NCBI GenBank assembly: GCA_030549775.1
Contig: CM060177.1
Span: forward strand, 88,383,236-88,447,235
Source: Tamarix chinensis
Lineage: Eukaryota > Streptophyta > Magnoliopsida > Caryophyllales > Tamaricaceae
DNA: 64,000 nt
Direction of reading: 5' to 3'
Position numbers and translations under genes: made by a program. Below, piece by piece: positions 1-15,537 of the stretch (its first letter is position 1; each line of letters opens with the position of its first letter). The notes beneath the pieces were generated by a model. It saw only the letters and a program-made list of their open reading frames with translations, had not been told where the DNA came from and did not search any database.

Positions 1-2574
1 CTAGATTGAGGTATACACAATTTATTAAACTTGAAAAGAAAGTTATCTTGAAGAACATAATTACCATGACTATGATTCTTTTCATGCGCATCATAAAATC
101 TCAAATTAATCTCCATCTTTTACATATAATTCCTTCAACATTTTAAAACATAATAACTTAGCATCCAACATAACAAGTGTCAAAGATTTTCTTGATAATA
201 CATCCACAACCATGTTTTCTCTACCATCAAAATGTTTAATAGAAAACATAAAGGATTGTAAGAAATTAATCCATTTTTCATGCCTGGGACTAATTTTATT
301 TTATCCATGCAAATATTTTAAACTTTCATGGTCCTAATATAATACAATTGGTTTAGGTATCAAATAATGTCTCCATATTTCTAAGCTTCTTATGATGGCA
401 TATAATAATTTATTATATGTGGAGTAATTCAATTTGGCCCCATTTAATTTTTCACTAAAGAATGTAATGACCATTTTTTTCTTGTGAGAGTACACATCTG
501 ATCCCTACCCCATTATCATCATATGTAACTTTAACCATTTTATCAAAGTTAGGTAAGGATAATACTGATGCATTACATAAAATGGCTTTCAAAGTCTTGA
601 AGGCTTTAATTACTTCCTCTCCTCATTTGAATTTACCTTTCTTCATGAGTTGTGTAATTAACACGGTAATAATTGAGAAGTCCTTGATGAATCTTCTATA
701 AAAACTTGCCAGCCCGTGAAAGCTCCTCACCTCATGAATATCTTTCGGTATAAGCCAATCTTAAATAGCTTGAATCTTTGTGGGATCCACTTTTATTCAT
801 TCGCTACTCACAATATAACCAATAAAAACAATATTGGAAAGCATAAAGTCATATTTTTAGATTTTTTTATAGAATTTGGCTTCCCTTAGTTTATCTAATA
901 ATCTCCTCAAATGAACAAGATGATCATTCTCATTTTCACTATACACAATATGTCATCTAAGTACACCACAATGAATTTTCCAAGAAAATGATGAAGAATT
1001 TCATTCATGAGTCTCATAAACTAACTAGGTACATTACACAAACTAAAAGGTATCATACTCCATTCATAAATACCATATTTTGTGTTAAAAGTATTTTTCC
1101 ATTCATCCCTTTCTCTTATACTCATTTGATGATATCCACTCCTTAACTCAATTTTAGAGAATACTTATGATCTGCACAATTCATCTAATATGTCACCTAA
1201 TCTAGGCATAAGAAATAGATATTTGATAGTTATATTGTTGATAGCTTTATAGTCTATACAGATGTGTTACGTATCATTTTTTTGAAACAAGTAATGAAAG
1301 AACACAACATGGACTCATGGTCTCTTTCACAAATCCTTTTCCTATGGGTTATTATATTTGTGTTTATAATTCCATAGCTTCTTATAGATTATATCTATAT
1401 GTAGGTTGATTAGGTAAAGACACGCTAGGCATAAAGTCTATAGCATGGTTTATTCCTCTTTTAGGTGGTATTCTAAGTAGTAAATTATCAGGAAATACAT
1501 CATTATACTCATCGATAAGCTCATTTAATCAATGATTATGATCATTTTTCTCCCCTTGTAGGGATTATTTTATAATCAATGCATAATAACTGCCTTCTTC
1601 TTTAATACATAATATTATAACCTTTTCATGAAAAAATAAACTATTTTATTCTCGACTATGTTATCATCGTCAAACTTACAAGGTTTAAGTTTGTGCTTTG
1701 TCTTATCTTTTTCAACAAGATACTCATTAGTAATACCATTATGAATAACGTACCTATCATATTGACATGTTCTACCTAATAAGATTCCACATGCAGCCGT
1801 AGTAAAATATCACATAGCACATCATCATGATAATTACCAATTCAAAATGAGATTAGGGTTTTTTTAGTTACCTTAACTCCTTTAAATTTTTTGAGTCATT
1901 GAAGAGAATAAAGCTTAGGATGTGGTGTTGTATCTAATCACATCTCCTTTACCATCCTCTTATTAGCTATATTTGTACACAGTCCACTATCAATGATAAC
2001 TCGACAAACTGTGTCTCGCACTCTCCCTTTAGTCTTAAATATATTCTATTATTAATTAAGTGCTCATTAGCTTGAATTTGAAGAAAATTTTGTAGCACAT
2101 AAAAATAATTTCCCTCATCTTAGGATTCACTTAAAATTACTTTACTTAGCTCAAACTTAGGGTCAGTATCACAAGTCTCCATAGCTTCGTTTTATGGACA
2201 ACACTATTTGGTTAGGACATTCTCTAAAAAATTGTCCATAGCCTCGACATTTAAAGCATTACTTTGTAGATACCTCATTGACCTTGCCTTTATCGTCTTG
2301 GATAGGCTCTTCTTTATTATCAACATTTGTAGTACTTGAGGTACCCGACTCATACTTAGTAGAAGAAGTACTTTGTAGAAGAAGTACTTTACTTGGCATG
2401 AGTCTTAGTGAACTTTATTTGATGTTCAAATATGAAATATAGCTTAATCATATTATCAAGAGTCATATAAACAATTGTTAACTTTATCTCAAATTATCAT
2501 GTTAAGGCTTCTTAGAAATCTAACACATGTTTGTTCTTTTTCTTTTTCATAAATATCACATACAAGTGCTAACC
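1..2574 (-). mobile_element. Ty3/gypsy LTR-retrotransposon polyprotein relic (gag-pro-RT-RNase H)
   Basis: Translating the minus strand in pieces gives ordered Ty3/gypsy landmarks despite many stops and frameshifts. A zinc-knuckle-like motif CFKCRGYGQFFREC lies at 2217-2258, with Gln in place of the usual His. An aspartic protease core VIIDSGLCTNIA lies at about 1975-2000. The RT motif CVDYRAIN-like is at about 1235-1265, and an RT palm ending in VVYLDD is at about 951-1000. RNase H signatures (DHESLKYLHG, SPRHEKWI, then KHFDGRENMVVDVLSR) lie at about 205-335. The integrase would lie to the left, outside the window. The gag end is cut at 2574 by the next LTR. It is clearly non-coding now. The family is secure from motif order; the exact lineage is not assigned. 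Confidence 0.9.
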
Positions 2575-5870
<3,296 letters not shown>

Positions 5871-6064
5871 AAACTAATGATGGCTAGAAAGAAGAAGAAA
5901 AAAATGGAAAATCAACAAATAGTGGTTTATGGTAATCCAACACCTAGTGATTGACTATTTATGGATAGTGCTCTTTTTTTGTTCCCTGCATCCGCAACCT
6001 CTTCGACCCTTTCTTCAACTGTTTCGGACGCGGAAAGAGCTCTGTGAATTAGACCTATTCTTTC

Positions 6065-6232
6065 ATGAAATCTGCGTTGGTTCTACTCTCCAATCCAAAA
6101 TTTTCACCGGAGTGGAGCATACCCGAGCTTATTCAGGCTCTAATGGGAAACGAAGCTGTTCAAATCCCAGGGTATCTCCAAGATATCTATTATGATATTT
6201 TGTTACGGGGAACAACTAGTTGTCCTTTGTAA
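6065..6232 (+). CDS. Unidentified 55-aa mitochondrial ORF remnant
   Basis: An open frame starts at ATG 6065 and ends with TAA at 6232, about 200 bp downstream of the cox1 relic. An in-frame TAG at 6050-6052 lies just upstream of the ATG. The product contains FSPEWSIPELIQALMGNEAV and LQDIYYDILLRG, which reads like a real amphipathic protein segment rather than a low-complexity chance frame. I do not recognise the family. It may be a fragment of a mitochondrial ORF carried along with cox1. Expression in the nucleus is not expected. Its reality as a gene is unproven. Confidence 0.25.
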   Translation: MKSALVLLSNPKFSPEWSIPELIQALMGNEAVQIPGYLQDIYYDILLRGTTSCPL

Positions 6233-7728
6233 TTTGATAGATTTAATACACTCTAGGATTTACTAGAGTATAGCACCTTAGTATGAAGTGTCTGAGATGG
6301 GTGGAAGGATATAGTCCGCTTTCTTTCCTTACTCTCATAACGAAGGGCCCACGTGAAACAGATTGGGCTCACAGAATACTTCAGGGCTGGAGTGAAGAGC
6401 CACAAAAGCACCTGTCAGGAACTGTAAAAAAAGGACCGAGAACTACATACGGTCTGAGACTCACTTCCTTAAAAAGAGGGAGACGAGTTATGTAGGTTGT
6501 GGCCGAAATGTAAGGGTTGCTCGACCAAAGCCGGTCAAAAAATCGGTTATATGCATTGCCAGAAGACCGATGAGACTTACCATAAGTGAAGTATAGAAGA
6601 GCAGGAAATTGAATATTTTGAATCAAAAACTTAAGATGTTCATCCCCAAGCCTAGCCTACTCTACATTATCATATGGTTTCGCGGGCACGTCCAACCCCA
6701 CTTGCCAGTTCAAAGTCTAAAAGTCGGTTAATAAGACAGATCCGGATCCTAGTGCTTTTGAGATGGTTCGATCGCTAACAAAGACAAGCATGGGTCCCAA
6801 AAAGCAACTCCAAGAGCTCAAGCCTAAAGCCTTAGTAACGCGCATCCTCATTGCTCGCGTAAAGCAAGCGTAGGCTCGAAGGCCGAAGCGCGCTAGTGCT
6901 CGTTGCATTTCCATCCTACTCGGGTCAAGTATTCCGCTCGTTTGCTGTCAGAAATTCAGTAGAGTGGCCGGTCGTTGAAAGAAGCAAGCCTATAGCCTTT
7001 GAAGGTGCGAAGGACAAAAAAGTATCAATGCTATCTACCAAGGGGAAAGTTTCGATTTCTCTTCGCTAAAGAGTGAATGTGACCACTTCGAGCTCGAGTA
7101 CTTCATACCGATCCCATCTAGGTGTGTTGATTAATAGGGGTAAAGGATGAAAACAGAAAGGGACAGTCAATTTCTTGTTGGAAATCCAATCATTAGAACA
7201 CCACGAAGACTAGGGTATAGGGGAGTTCTTCTGGTTGAACTACAAGAAGACTATGGGAAAGAGAAGCATTCCTACTGAACAAAGAAAATGAGACCATGTG
7301 AGATCATTCAATCAAGTTTTAGCCGGGGTAAAAAAAGAGCCTCAATGCCTCCGGGTCTCTTTCTGATACTACTCTGTCTTACCTTGTTCTTGAGCGTCCC
7401 ATTGAAGTCCTTGTTGTTCGGGCGGATTCAACTTCGAGCTAGGCTTTGCTGACTTGAAGCGTGGAAGTAGTAAGCTGACAAGCAGAGCTCTACTGAACCT
7501 ACTTCATAAATGCAATCGCCAGATGATTTCCCATCTCCTGATAAATATCCTCAGTGAGGTGGACTTTATCCATACCGTACTGGCAGGTACGATGAGCTTT
7601 CTTTCATCAGACTAATGTATCTACAACTACATCCCCGATCGGTATGTTATAGAAAGGGAAAGGAAGGCCTATCTCCAGAGTCGAAGACAAGATCTCTTGC
7701 TACCTTCTCTCTCCAAGTGAGCGGGATG

Positions 7729-7755
7729 GCTATATGCTTCACACATGCAAGTCGA
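7729..7755 (+). rRNA. 27-nt fragment matching the 5' domain of mitochondrial small-subunit rRNA
   Basis: The stretch GCTATATGCTT-ACACATGCAAGTCGA matches the well-known conserved segment near the 5' end of small-subunit rRNA, differing from the common plant mitochondrial form at one base. The flanking bases do not continue the rRNA. It is therefore a small relic embedded in mitochondrial intergenic sequence, probably produced by recombination in the mitochondrial genome before transfer. It is not a functional gene. Confidence 0.55.
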
Positions 7756-9043
7756 GTCTTCTTATTAATAATTGCCCTCTTTCTTGATACCTCTTTAGTT
7801 GACGACCTAGTCAAGCACGTACATACAAGAGGTTTATTCCTAGGCGTAGGGGTGAAGGAAGCTAAGCCAGGGAAGCTCTATTCCTAACGGGATTAGCCCT
7901 ACGATTGCTTTCACTCGTCGTTGCTGCCTACAATGACCGCTATTAAAGCAAGAAAGAAGTTCCCAAATCGGTATCTGAAATGGAGCCAACAATCAAACTT
8001 TCATTTTCATCAGAGATGATCGAGCAATCAGCTCCATGGTTCTATAGATGTTGACAAGTCTTGCTATGTTGATGTTAGTACGCCCAGTTCACCAGGTTCT
8101 ACCACTACAGGGCCCAGTTTCCATCCTCCCTTGACTAAAGTCGTCCAAGGGACAAGATCCCAGGCTTCAAAAAGCGGATTTGGTCTAAGAAGCGGTGGTT
8201 ATACTTTTTTATGGCTCCGCATGGGGTAACGCAGAAGCCCCACTCTCCTAACGGTCGAATAGTTTGGAAAAATGATGAAAACAAGATCTCACTCTTGAGA
8301 AAGCATTCGCAATTCGATTCAGTCATGCGAATATAGCGCTTAGCAGCAATTGAATTCAAATAAAACGACGATTGAACTCGAAAAGGACATTTGAAACCGA
8401 AAGACTTTCTATCTCATATACTGAAAACGTATTTACATTTATAAAAAAGGCTCAGTAAATGAAAAAAAAGAAATGGGACCAGGGTGAAAGGAGCTTTAAA
8501 GAGGGGATGAAAAGCTGGGTTGAGTCCAAGGCAAGCAATGCAAAGCTAGACGAACTCAGACAAAGTAAAGCGTACTCAAAACAAGCATAAGCAAGCACAG
8601 TTAGCGGGGGTATATGGGAGGAAGCCAGTCTGAAGTAACTTCAATTGCTCCTTCTCATCACTAAGGAAAATCTTGACTCACACATACCGCAGTGTATTGT
8701 TGTCAACTCACATAGTCGCACCTACCAGCAACAAGACGGCTACTCTTACCTTGCGGCGATATCTCTTGAATCCCCGAAAGGGCAATCCGTGTCCCCTTGA
8801 ATGATTGCCATGCTTAAGGCTACAGCTGTGGACTACGCTCTCGTGAGACCCCTCTATTTGACTAACATACCCCCCCTTTGATTAGCCAGTTTCAAAGAGG
8901 GAGAAGAGCAGGATCAAAATTCCTTGGGAATGAAAGTGGATAGGCGAAGACTTCTTCCTTCAAAGCTTGAAGCATCAGATTCGTTCACTCGGGTCGCTTC
9001 CTATTTTCTAGCTGGACACTTTGATCGAAAGCTGTAGAAAGCT

Positions 9044-9570
9044 ATGGTCGAAGAGGCAGTAGACAAAGATCTTTCTAAAGACCTTCCTACGGGAGGAACT
9101 TTTCAAAAGTCTCCAGAGGACAGTAAAGACCAAGGAAGTGAGCGGAGCGTTTCCATTTACTTTGGGGAAAGAAGGCCAACCCCTTTGGACTGTGGGATGG
9201 TTGGTGTTAATCTTGACATATGCCTTTGGCCGAAAAGCAAACTAGTGTGGAGTGGAGGATGATCCTCTGGATAACGGTACTCCTCCTCTGGCAGTAATCT
9301 GTGTGGAGACAGTGCAGGAAGCCGAGCCTGCTAGGATGGTCTGGAGGAGTCCTACGGTGACCATTCTGAAGGGATACAACCCTATCACCCAGAGACCACC
9401 CACTGGACCAATCCCTAAAGTCATGTTTGAAAAGCCTCCACATGAGATCTTTATCAAACCATTATACATCTGAGTCCACATGGATGGGGTGCCTCTATCA
9501 AGGGTATTGGTGGATAATGGTGCAGCCGTCAATATTATCCCCATTCGGAAGCTTGAGGAAGGATAGAGGA
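9044..9570 (+). mobile_element. Retrotransposon gag-protease fragment inside the mitochondrial block
   Basis: The frame running through 9252-9570 reads ...PPHEIFIKPLYI, a stop at 9471-9473, then HMDGVPLSRVLVDNGAAVNI, followed by IPIRKLE. The LVDNGAAVNI-IP core is the aspartic protease signature of plant Ty3/gypsy elements (D-N-G-A replaces the more common D-T/S-G). The upstream frame 9044-9262 is also open and may be gag-derived. Flanking sequence on both sides is mitochondrial-like, so this is probably a nuclear retrotransposon piece that the mitochondrial genome had already captured before the segment moved to this locus. A direct nuclear insertion into the NUMT is the alternative, but no LTR ends are visible. 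Confidence 0.6.
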
Positions 9571-11289
9571 AGAGGGAAAGTACTCCTACAATACAACTAA
9601 GTAGCCAAATTTTGACTATGTTCTAGTTCAAATAAGAAGCCATCTTCTTCCTGATCCGAATGAATTAGCGAATTTCAGCCCTTCTTTTATTGATATTACT
9701 GGTAGTCTACTAAGCCCTTGCTTATGTGGGCGCTTCTTGCTTCTGATGCTTCTGCTCTAGCCTTACCTAAAATTGGTAGAAAAGAACTCTAGGTGGACGT
9801 ACATATTGACTTCCCAACCAAGGGCATTCTCAATTCTCGCTTCACTAAGTTGGGGTGCCTGTACTCCATTCTTTTGGAATGGTATGTGGGCCTTCCTCAA
9901 GGAAACCCCTATGACTCAACCTTTGTTCTTGTTCAAATGTCAGTGCCAGCTAGGACTGGTAGCATGGTCTTCTCTTAGGTTTCTCTTGGATTCGGAATGG
10001 GAGCTGCACTTCCGCACTTTTGACTTGACTTTATGAATTTTTTGGCATAAGAGATGTCTTGTCTCTTTACTGTCCCGGTCCTCTCTCTTTGCTGTTTTAG
10101 CGGAATAAGCAGTCTTGGTGCTTTGGGCGTTGCACTAGTCTGACTGTGCTTTCCTAGCTAAAGGCTATTCTTGATCTGATCTTGCCAGGAAAGGAAGAAG
10201 GGCATCCAATAGACAGAGTGATGCTTCTGTCATATATTAGAACATGATAGTCTATTATTTCATTTTTTAGGAATCCATATAAATGTTTGGCTTAGTGTTC
10301 GTATAATAAGAGGTTGTTTTCTTGCAATTGAATCAAAAGGAACTGTTCTTACCTCAAAGGGAGTGCAGCCAACCTATCCATCATAAAAGAATATAGGAAA
10401 GTAAGTGTAACACCCCCAAATTTACTACTGAAAATTTTCGTTTAATTAAAAGAGGTTTAGCGGAAGCAAGCAAATAAAACTATAAATTCGGGGGTATTAC
10501 CGCTACACTTAGTACCAGATCGATTCACAACTATCGATCCGATACTAAGTGCTAAGGCTAAAATAATAGAACCAAAACAAATCATTAGTAAGGCATAAGT
10601 GATAAGGAAATCAGAGTCCGAAAGTCAAGAGTTACGTTCGGAAGTACAATTTAAAATTTCAAATGTCAGAGGAATTAAAATGACGGAAGGATAAGGTACG
10701 ATAAAACCCTTGGAAATTTAAATACAACACTTGTAACTTCCAAAGGCGAATACGATTAAACAAAACAAATTCCGAAGGGTAGATACCCAGACCACTTACT
10801 CACTCAAGTCAAGCCTTCCAACCCAAGTTAGTAACCGATCAAAACCTGCATCAAAGGTCTGCTCCCCACCGTCGGTGGATCATCACAGGACCCATTCAAC
10901 CAGCGTAGTATCAGTACGGGTCCAATACTGAGTAAGTCCCACTACCCTATCTTATGGGAGAGACGTAACTAAAGCATCGAGATCATATTATGATACAATA
11001 CATTGATATAATATCATACATACTCACAACCCACAGCATGAATCTAGCCATACACCTATAGTAACATATGAGACATATGTAACATCCCATTTAAACATAT
11101 AAGTGTGGTATATCCGAAATACAAAGTGGCTCATGCGCCTCAAGTAGGATTAATCCATATTATTGGAAACTCAATGCGTGACATACTCACGTAAGCAGCA
11201 TATAGTAATACAGATAATAAAAGCTGATCGTAGTCCAATTAGACTTATTTCCTTTGAGTCTTTATTTAAAGTAGTCATTTCACACCACA

Positions 11290-11695
11290 GTCTTTATTAA
11301 TCCACGTGAGTGTGGGAACCCCACTATTATAGCCGGTGGATCGGAATATATAAACTCAGGGCAGAACGCTCCTGAACACTATTATTTGCCGGTGGACCGG
11401 TCTCCAGGGTAGAACGCTCCTGGCCACTATTATTTGCCGGTGGACCGGTCTGGCCCCGACTCACATGGTGTTCCACTGTAAGTATTTAGTATCTTTCCCA
11501 TGTCTTATAAGTTTTACGTTCGGTTTACTGAGCACAGAAACCCCCACAATTATAGCCGGTGGACCGGAAATCATACAGGGGAAAACACTCCTGACCACTA
11601 TTGTTCGCCGGTGGCACGGTCTCCAGGGCACCCCAGCTCCTGGCCACTATTATTCGCCGGTGGACCGGTCTGGGCCCGGCTCAGCATCTTCCTCT
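11290..11695 (-). repeat. Reiterated hairpin-forming units within the LTR
   Basis: Four to five units of roughly 60-70 bp, some spaced further apart, repeat the pattern CACTATTAT-TGCCGGTGGACCGGTC and CCAGGG-(about 8)-CTCCTGG. GACCGGTC is a perfect palindrome, and CCAGG/CCTGG can pair as a short stem (for example 11404-11423). Diverged equivalents occur in the other long LTRs of this window. Confidence 0.75.
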
Positions 11696-13149
11696 TTAAG
11701 TGATTAGTATCTTAACATATATTATTTGAAAGTGTTTTACCCTTGACATGCATGGCTGACTATATCCACACTTATCCTCCCAGGAGGGCCCGTCCCATAT
11801 CTTGGAACTCGTGCACCCCTTATCACTCCTCGATATCCATTTCCCCTCTATACTTACACACAATAAAAACCAACTCCTAGAGTATGAATTAAGGCACAAC
11901 ACCTCGTGACATCGGACTCCACCCGCCATTAGCCTCTAGGGTTTCCCTTGAAACCCTAATTGGACCTATGTGGTCCAACCTCCTCTTACTTCACTACCAT
12001 TAATTCATCTATCCTCAACACCTCATCTTGTTCAGGTCCAATCCCCAAATCATATCGTTTTACCCATCGATTCTACCTGTGACCCTAAAATTCTAGTTGG
12101 CCAATTCAACTCTAGTACCTTTCTTTTCCCACAAGTAACCTCTCCTTTTCACCCAATGTTTCTTCTCCCTCAAAACTCCCATAGTCATCCCTTATAACAT
12201 ACAACTCTCACTCTCAACCCGCACCTCACTCACCCTTAATCATTTTTCTTTCGCCTTTTTCAGATTACTAATTCTTCCCAAAACCCTAATCGGGTCCCTT
12301 ACATGACCCTACGTACTACATTTCACCTCGAGTCTCCAGACTCCCAAACGGACCTTCCACTAACTTCCTCACGCCCCAAGGTAACTTTTCATACGTAAGG
12401 TTCGTCCCCATGCGGACCTTAACCTTCCCATGCATACCCTATCATTTCCACCATGCAAGTTCTATCATTTCCACGCAAACCCTAGTTTCCCCCATGCAAC
12501 CTTATTTTATTCCCACTCTTCTATTTATTTGATTCCACCTTTTCTTTATCATCTCGCAAATTATGAATTCCTTAGGTCGTCCATACCTATGTTAACCGAC
12601 GTACTTCCCTTTGGTTATCTTAATTGCCTATTTTTCCTTTTTCAAGTCCCCACCTCACAACACTTCCTCACATAACCTAGCATGCATGTCGTAGGGGTCA
12701 CATCACATCACATCATATTTGTATCATACCATATTAGGACACACAGGCGAGAGCACGAGAACGTACCTCGGTTCCATGCTGCGCTAAACACATACACCGA
12801 TAACATGTAGGTTATAGCATACAACCGCACAAAGCATACAAGACAGGTAAAACATGCAATACACACAGGTGGCCTTAGTTACGTCCTTACCTAAATCGGC
12901 GCCGGGTTTGGAGCACGCTCCTATACCTCCTGGGGTTTGACCCGGTTCACCTATAAGAGGGAAATACTTAGGGTTAATCTCCCTCTACCGGAATTATCAA
13001 AATTCCTATCTTACCCCTATCATGGCCTAATACTAAGGCTAATATTAATAGTAGGGGTTTATATATAAAGGGTAGGGTTATTACTATTCTTACGATAGTT
13101 TAAACGGATTATCACTAATTAAAGTAGGTTTTAGCAAATCCAGAGTATT

Positions 13150-13417
13150 AAGGTGAGGGTTTCGATATTATTAATAATAATTACTAATAATACTAACAAT
13201 AATAAGAATACTACTTATAATAATAATACTCATAATACTCATAATAATGGCTATAATGATAATAATGATGGTAATAATAATTGAAATCGTAGTAGCATTA
13301 GTGATAGTAATATTACCGATAATAATAAAATACTAACACAACCATAATCATTCTGATGATAATATCAATAATAACGATAGTAATAATAATAATAGTAGAA
13401 GTAGTAATAGCAATGAA

Positions 13418-13473
<56 letters not shown>

Positions 13474-13931
13474 CAATACAATTAATAGTAAGAATACTAA
13501 AAATAATAATAATAGAAATGATAACAATAGTTAGAAAGATAAACATAATGACACTACTATTAACCATAGTAATATTAATAGTAATGATAGCGATAATGAT
13601 AGTAACAGTAGTAACGATAATAACAATAACAATAATAATAATAATATAATAGTTGTGGCAATACTAAGCATAACAAAAATACTAAGGTAGTAATATTAAA
13701 TTATAGTGTTAAGGATAATAACGATGGTAATAATCGATAAATAATAAATGCATTAAATACAACAACCACAACAAAATATAACAAGGTAATAATAATGATA
13801 ATAATAATAATAATACTAATGGTAGTAATAACAATAATAGTAACGTTGGTAATAATAATAATAATAATGATAATAATCATAATACTAGCAACAACCTCAT
13901 AACCATGATAATAGTAATAGTAATGATAATG

Positions 13932-13962
<31 letters not shown>

Positions 13963-14212
13963 TAAGGGTAATAATAATAATAATAATAATGTTAATCATA
14001 CTAATAATAGTAAGAATACTACCATAATAATAATAACAAAGACAATAACAACATCAGTCATAGTTAGAGTAATAAACATGGGAATAATAATAATAATAAC
14101 AATAATAATGATAATAGTGGTAATAATGATAGTAATGCCCATAATAATAATATTAATAATAATAACACCAATAGTAATAATAATAATAATGATAAGAATA
14201 GTAATAATAGTG

Positions 14213-14272
<60 letters not shown>

Positions 14273-14740
14273 TTAGAGGTACTAAGGATGTTAGTCATAG
14301 TTAAAGTAACACATGTGATAATGGTAATAATAATAATAATAATGATAATAGTAATTATAATAGTAATAAAAATAATAATAGTAATGAATGACAATAATAA
14401 TTATAATAACAATAAGAATAATAAGAGTAATAATAATAACGATAATAATAATAATAGTAGTAATCATAATAGTAACGATAATAGTAGTGCTAACAATAAT
14501 AAGGATAATAATAGTAATACTAGTAACATTAACAATAATAATAACTTAATAGGGTCTTGTATTGCTTAATACCATTAATTAGAAGTTCTTAGGGGAAAAT
14601 TTAGGGCCTGTTAATAATAACAATAATTATAATAATGGTAGTATAAATAGTAATTATAGTGATAGTATTAATAATAATTAGGTTAATGATAATTATACTA
14701 ACATTAACAATAATAGTTAATAATAATATTAAAATTTATT
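13150..14740. repeat. 1.6-kb imperfect (AAT)n microsatellite tract
   Basis: The tract is almost entirely AAT/TAA trinucleotides with interspersed ATG, ATC, ACA and AGT variants. The longest pure run is at about 13418-13471. It lies inside the 10406-16331 LTR. The Ile-rich open frames on both strands (13313-13649 and 13996-14569) are artefacts of the trinucleotide phase and are not genes. Confidence 0.9.
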
Positions 14741-15497
14741 AACCACTTCTATTATTCCAAGTCTAGGGTTTTAGGGAGTTGGACCACCTGGCTGGGGAAG
14801 TGGCACCGACGACGGCGCGGCGGCGGCGGAGGAGGAAGAAGAATTTTGGGAAAGGTGGCTATGGAGGCTAAAGGAGGAGAAACTAGGGGAAAGTGGGAGT
14901 TTAGGGTGGTAGAGAAGGAAATCCTGGTGGTTTTGGGGGGTGGTGAAGGTGCTGCAAGTGGCGGCACAGGGCTGGAAGGGGTCTATTTGGGGAGGAATTT
15001 TTGCACGGCCAGGGTGGCACGTGCGGCACGAGGCAGGGAAGCTAAGGTGGTTGGTTGTGTAGAGGGAGGTTCAGGGAGGATAGTGGTGGAAAGGGTAGGT
15101 GGTAGGGGCAGCTGACGGTGGAGAAAAGGCCGTCTGAAGGCAGGGCGGCGCGCGACTTGCTCTGTCTGGGTTCCCAATTGTCGAACCCGATTAAGGCGGT
15201 GCTGAGGGCTATTTATAGGCCAATTTGAACAAAAAACGACAAGATCCAAGTGGGAGGTTAGGGGGTTAGGGTTAGGGTAGGTCGTCCGGCGTAGTTGGCC
15301 GACGTATGGTCTGAAACTTTTCAGACCATAATTGCTTGGGAAATGGGGGATTTTCGTGCAGGAGAAGGGAGTGCCATTTGGTCACATCCATGGGGAAGTC
15401 AACGGGGAGAAGAGGGGCGAAATGACCGGAGCTGGAGCTGGCGTTGCAGGCTTTTCTTCCTCTGGCGAGCTTTCGTGTTGCAGGCGGTCACCGACTG

Positions 15498-15537
15498 AGG
15501 AAGAAGAAGAAGAAGAAGAAGAAGAAGAAGAAGAAGA
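15498..15537 (+). repeat. (GAA)n microsatellite
   Basis: About thirteen uninterrupted GAA units lie within the GC-rich block of the solo LTR. Read in frame they give a poly-Glu run. Confidence 0.9.

Noticed and set aside
6290..6500. Possible group II intron domain V-like segment after cox1
   Set aside because: The ACATACGGTCTGAGACTC phrase is suggestive, but no proper 34-nt domain V stem-loop with the catalytic triad and bulge could be drawn.
13313..14569. Ile-rich open frames of up to 163 aa on both strands
   Set aside because: They are translations of imperfect (AAT)n repeat and follow the trinucleotide phase; they are not genes.
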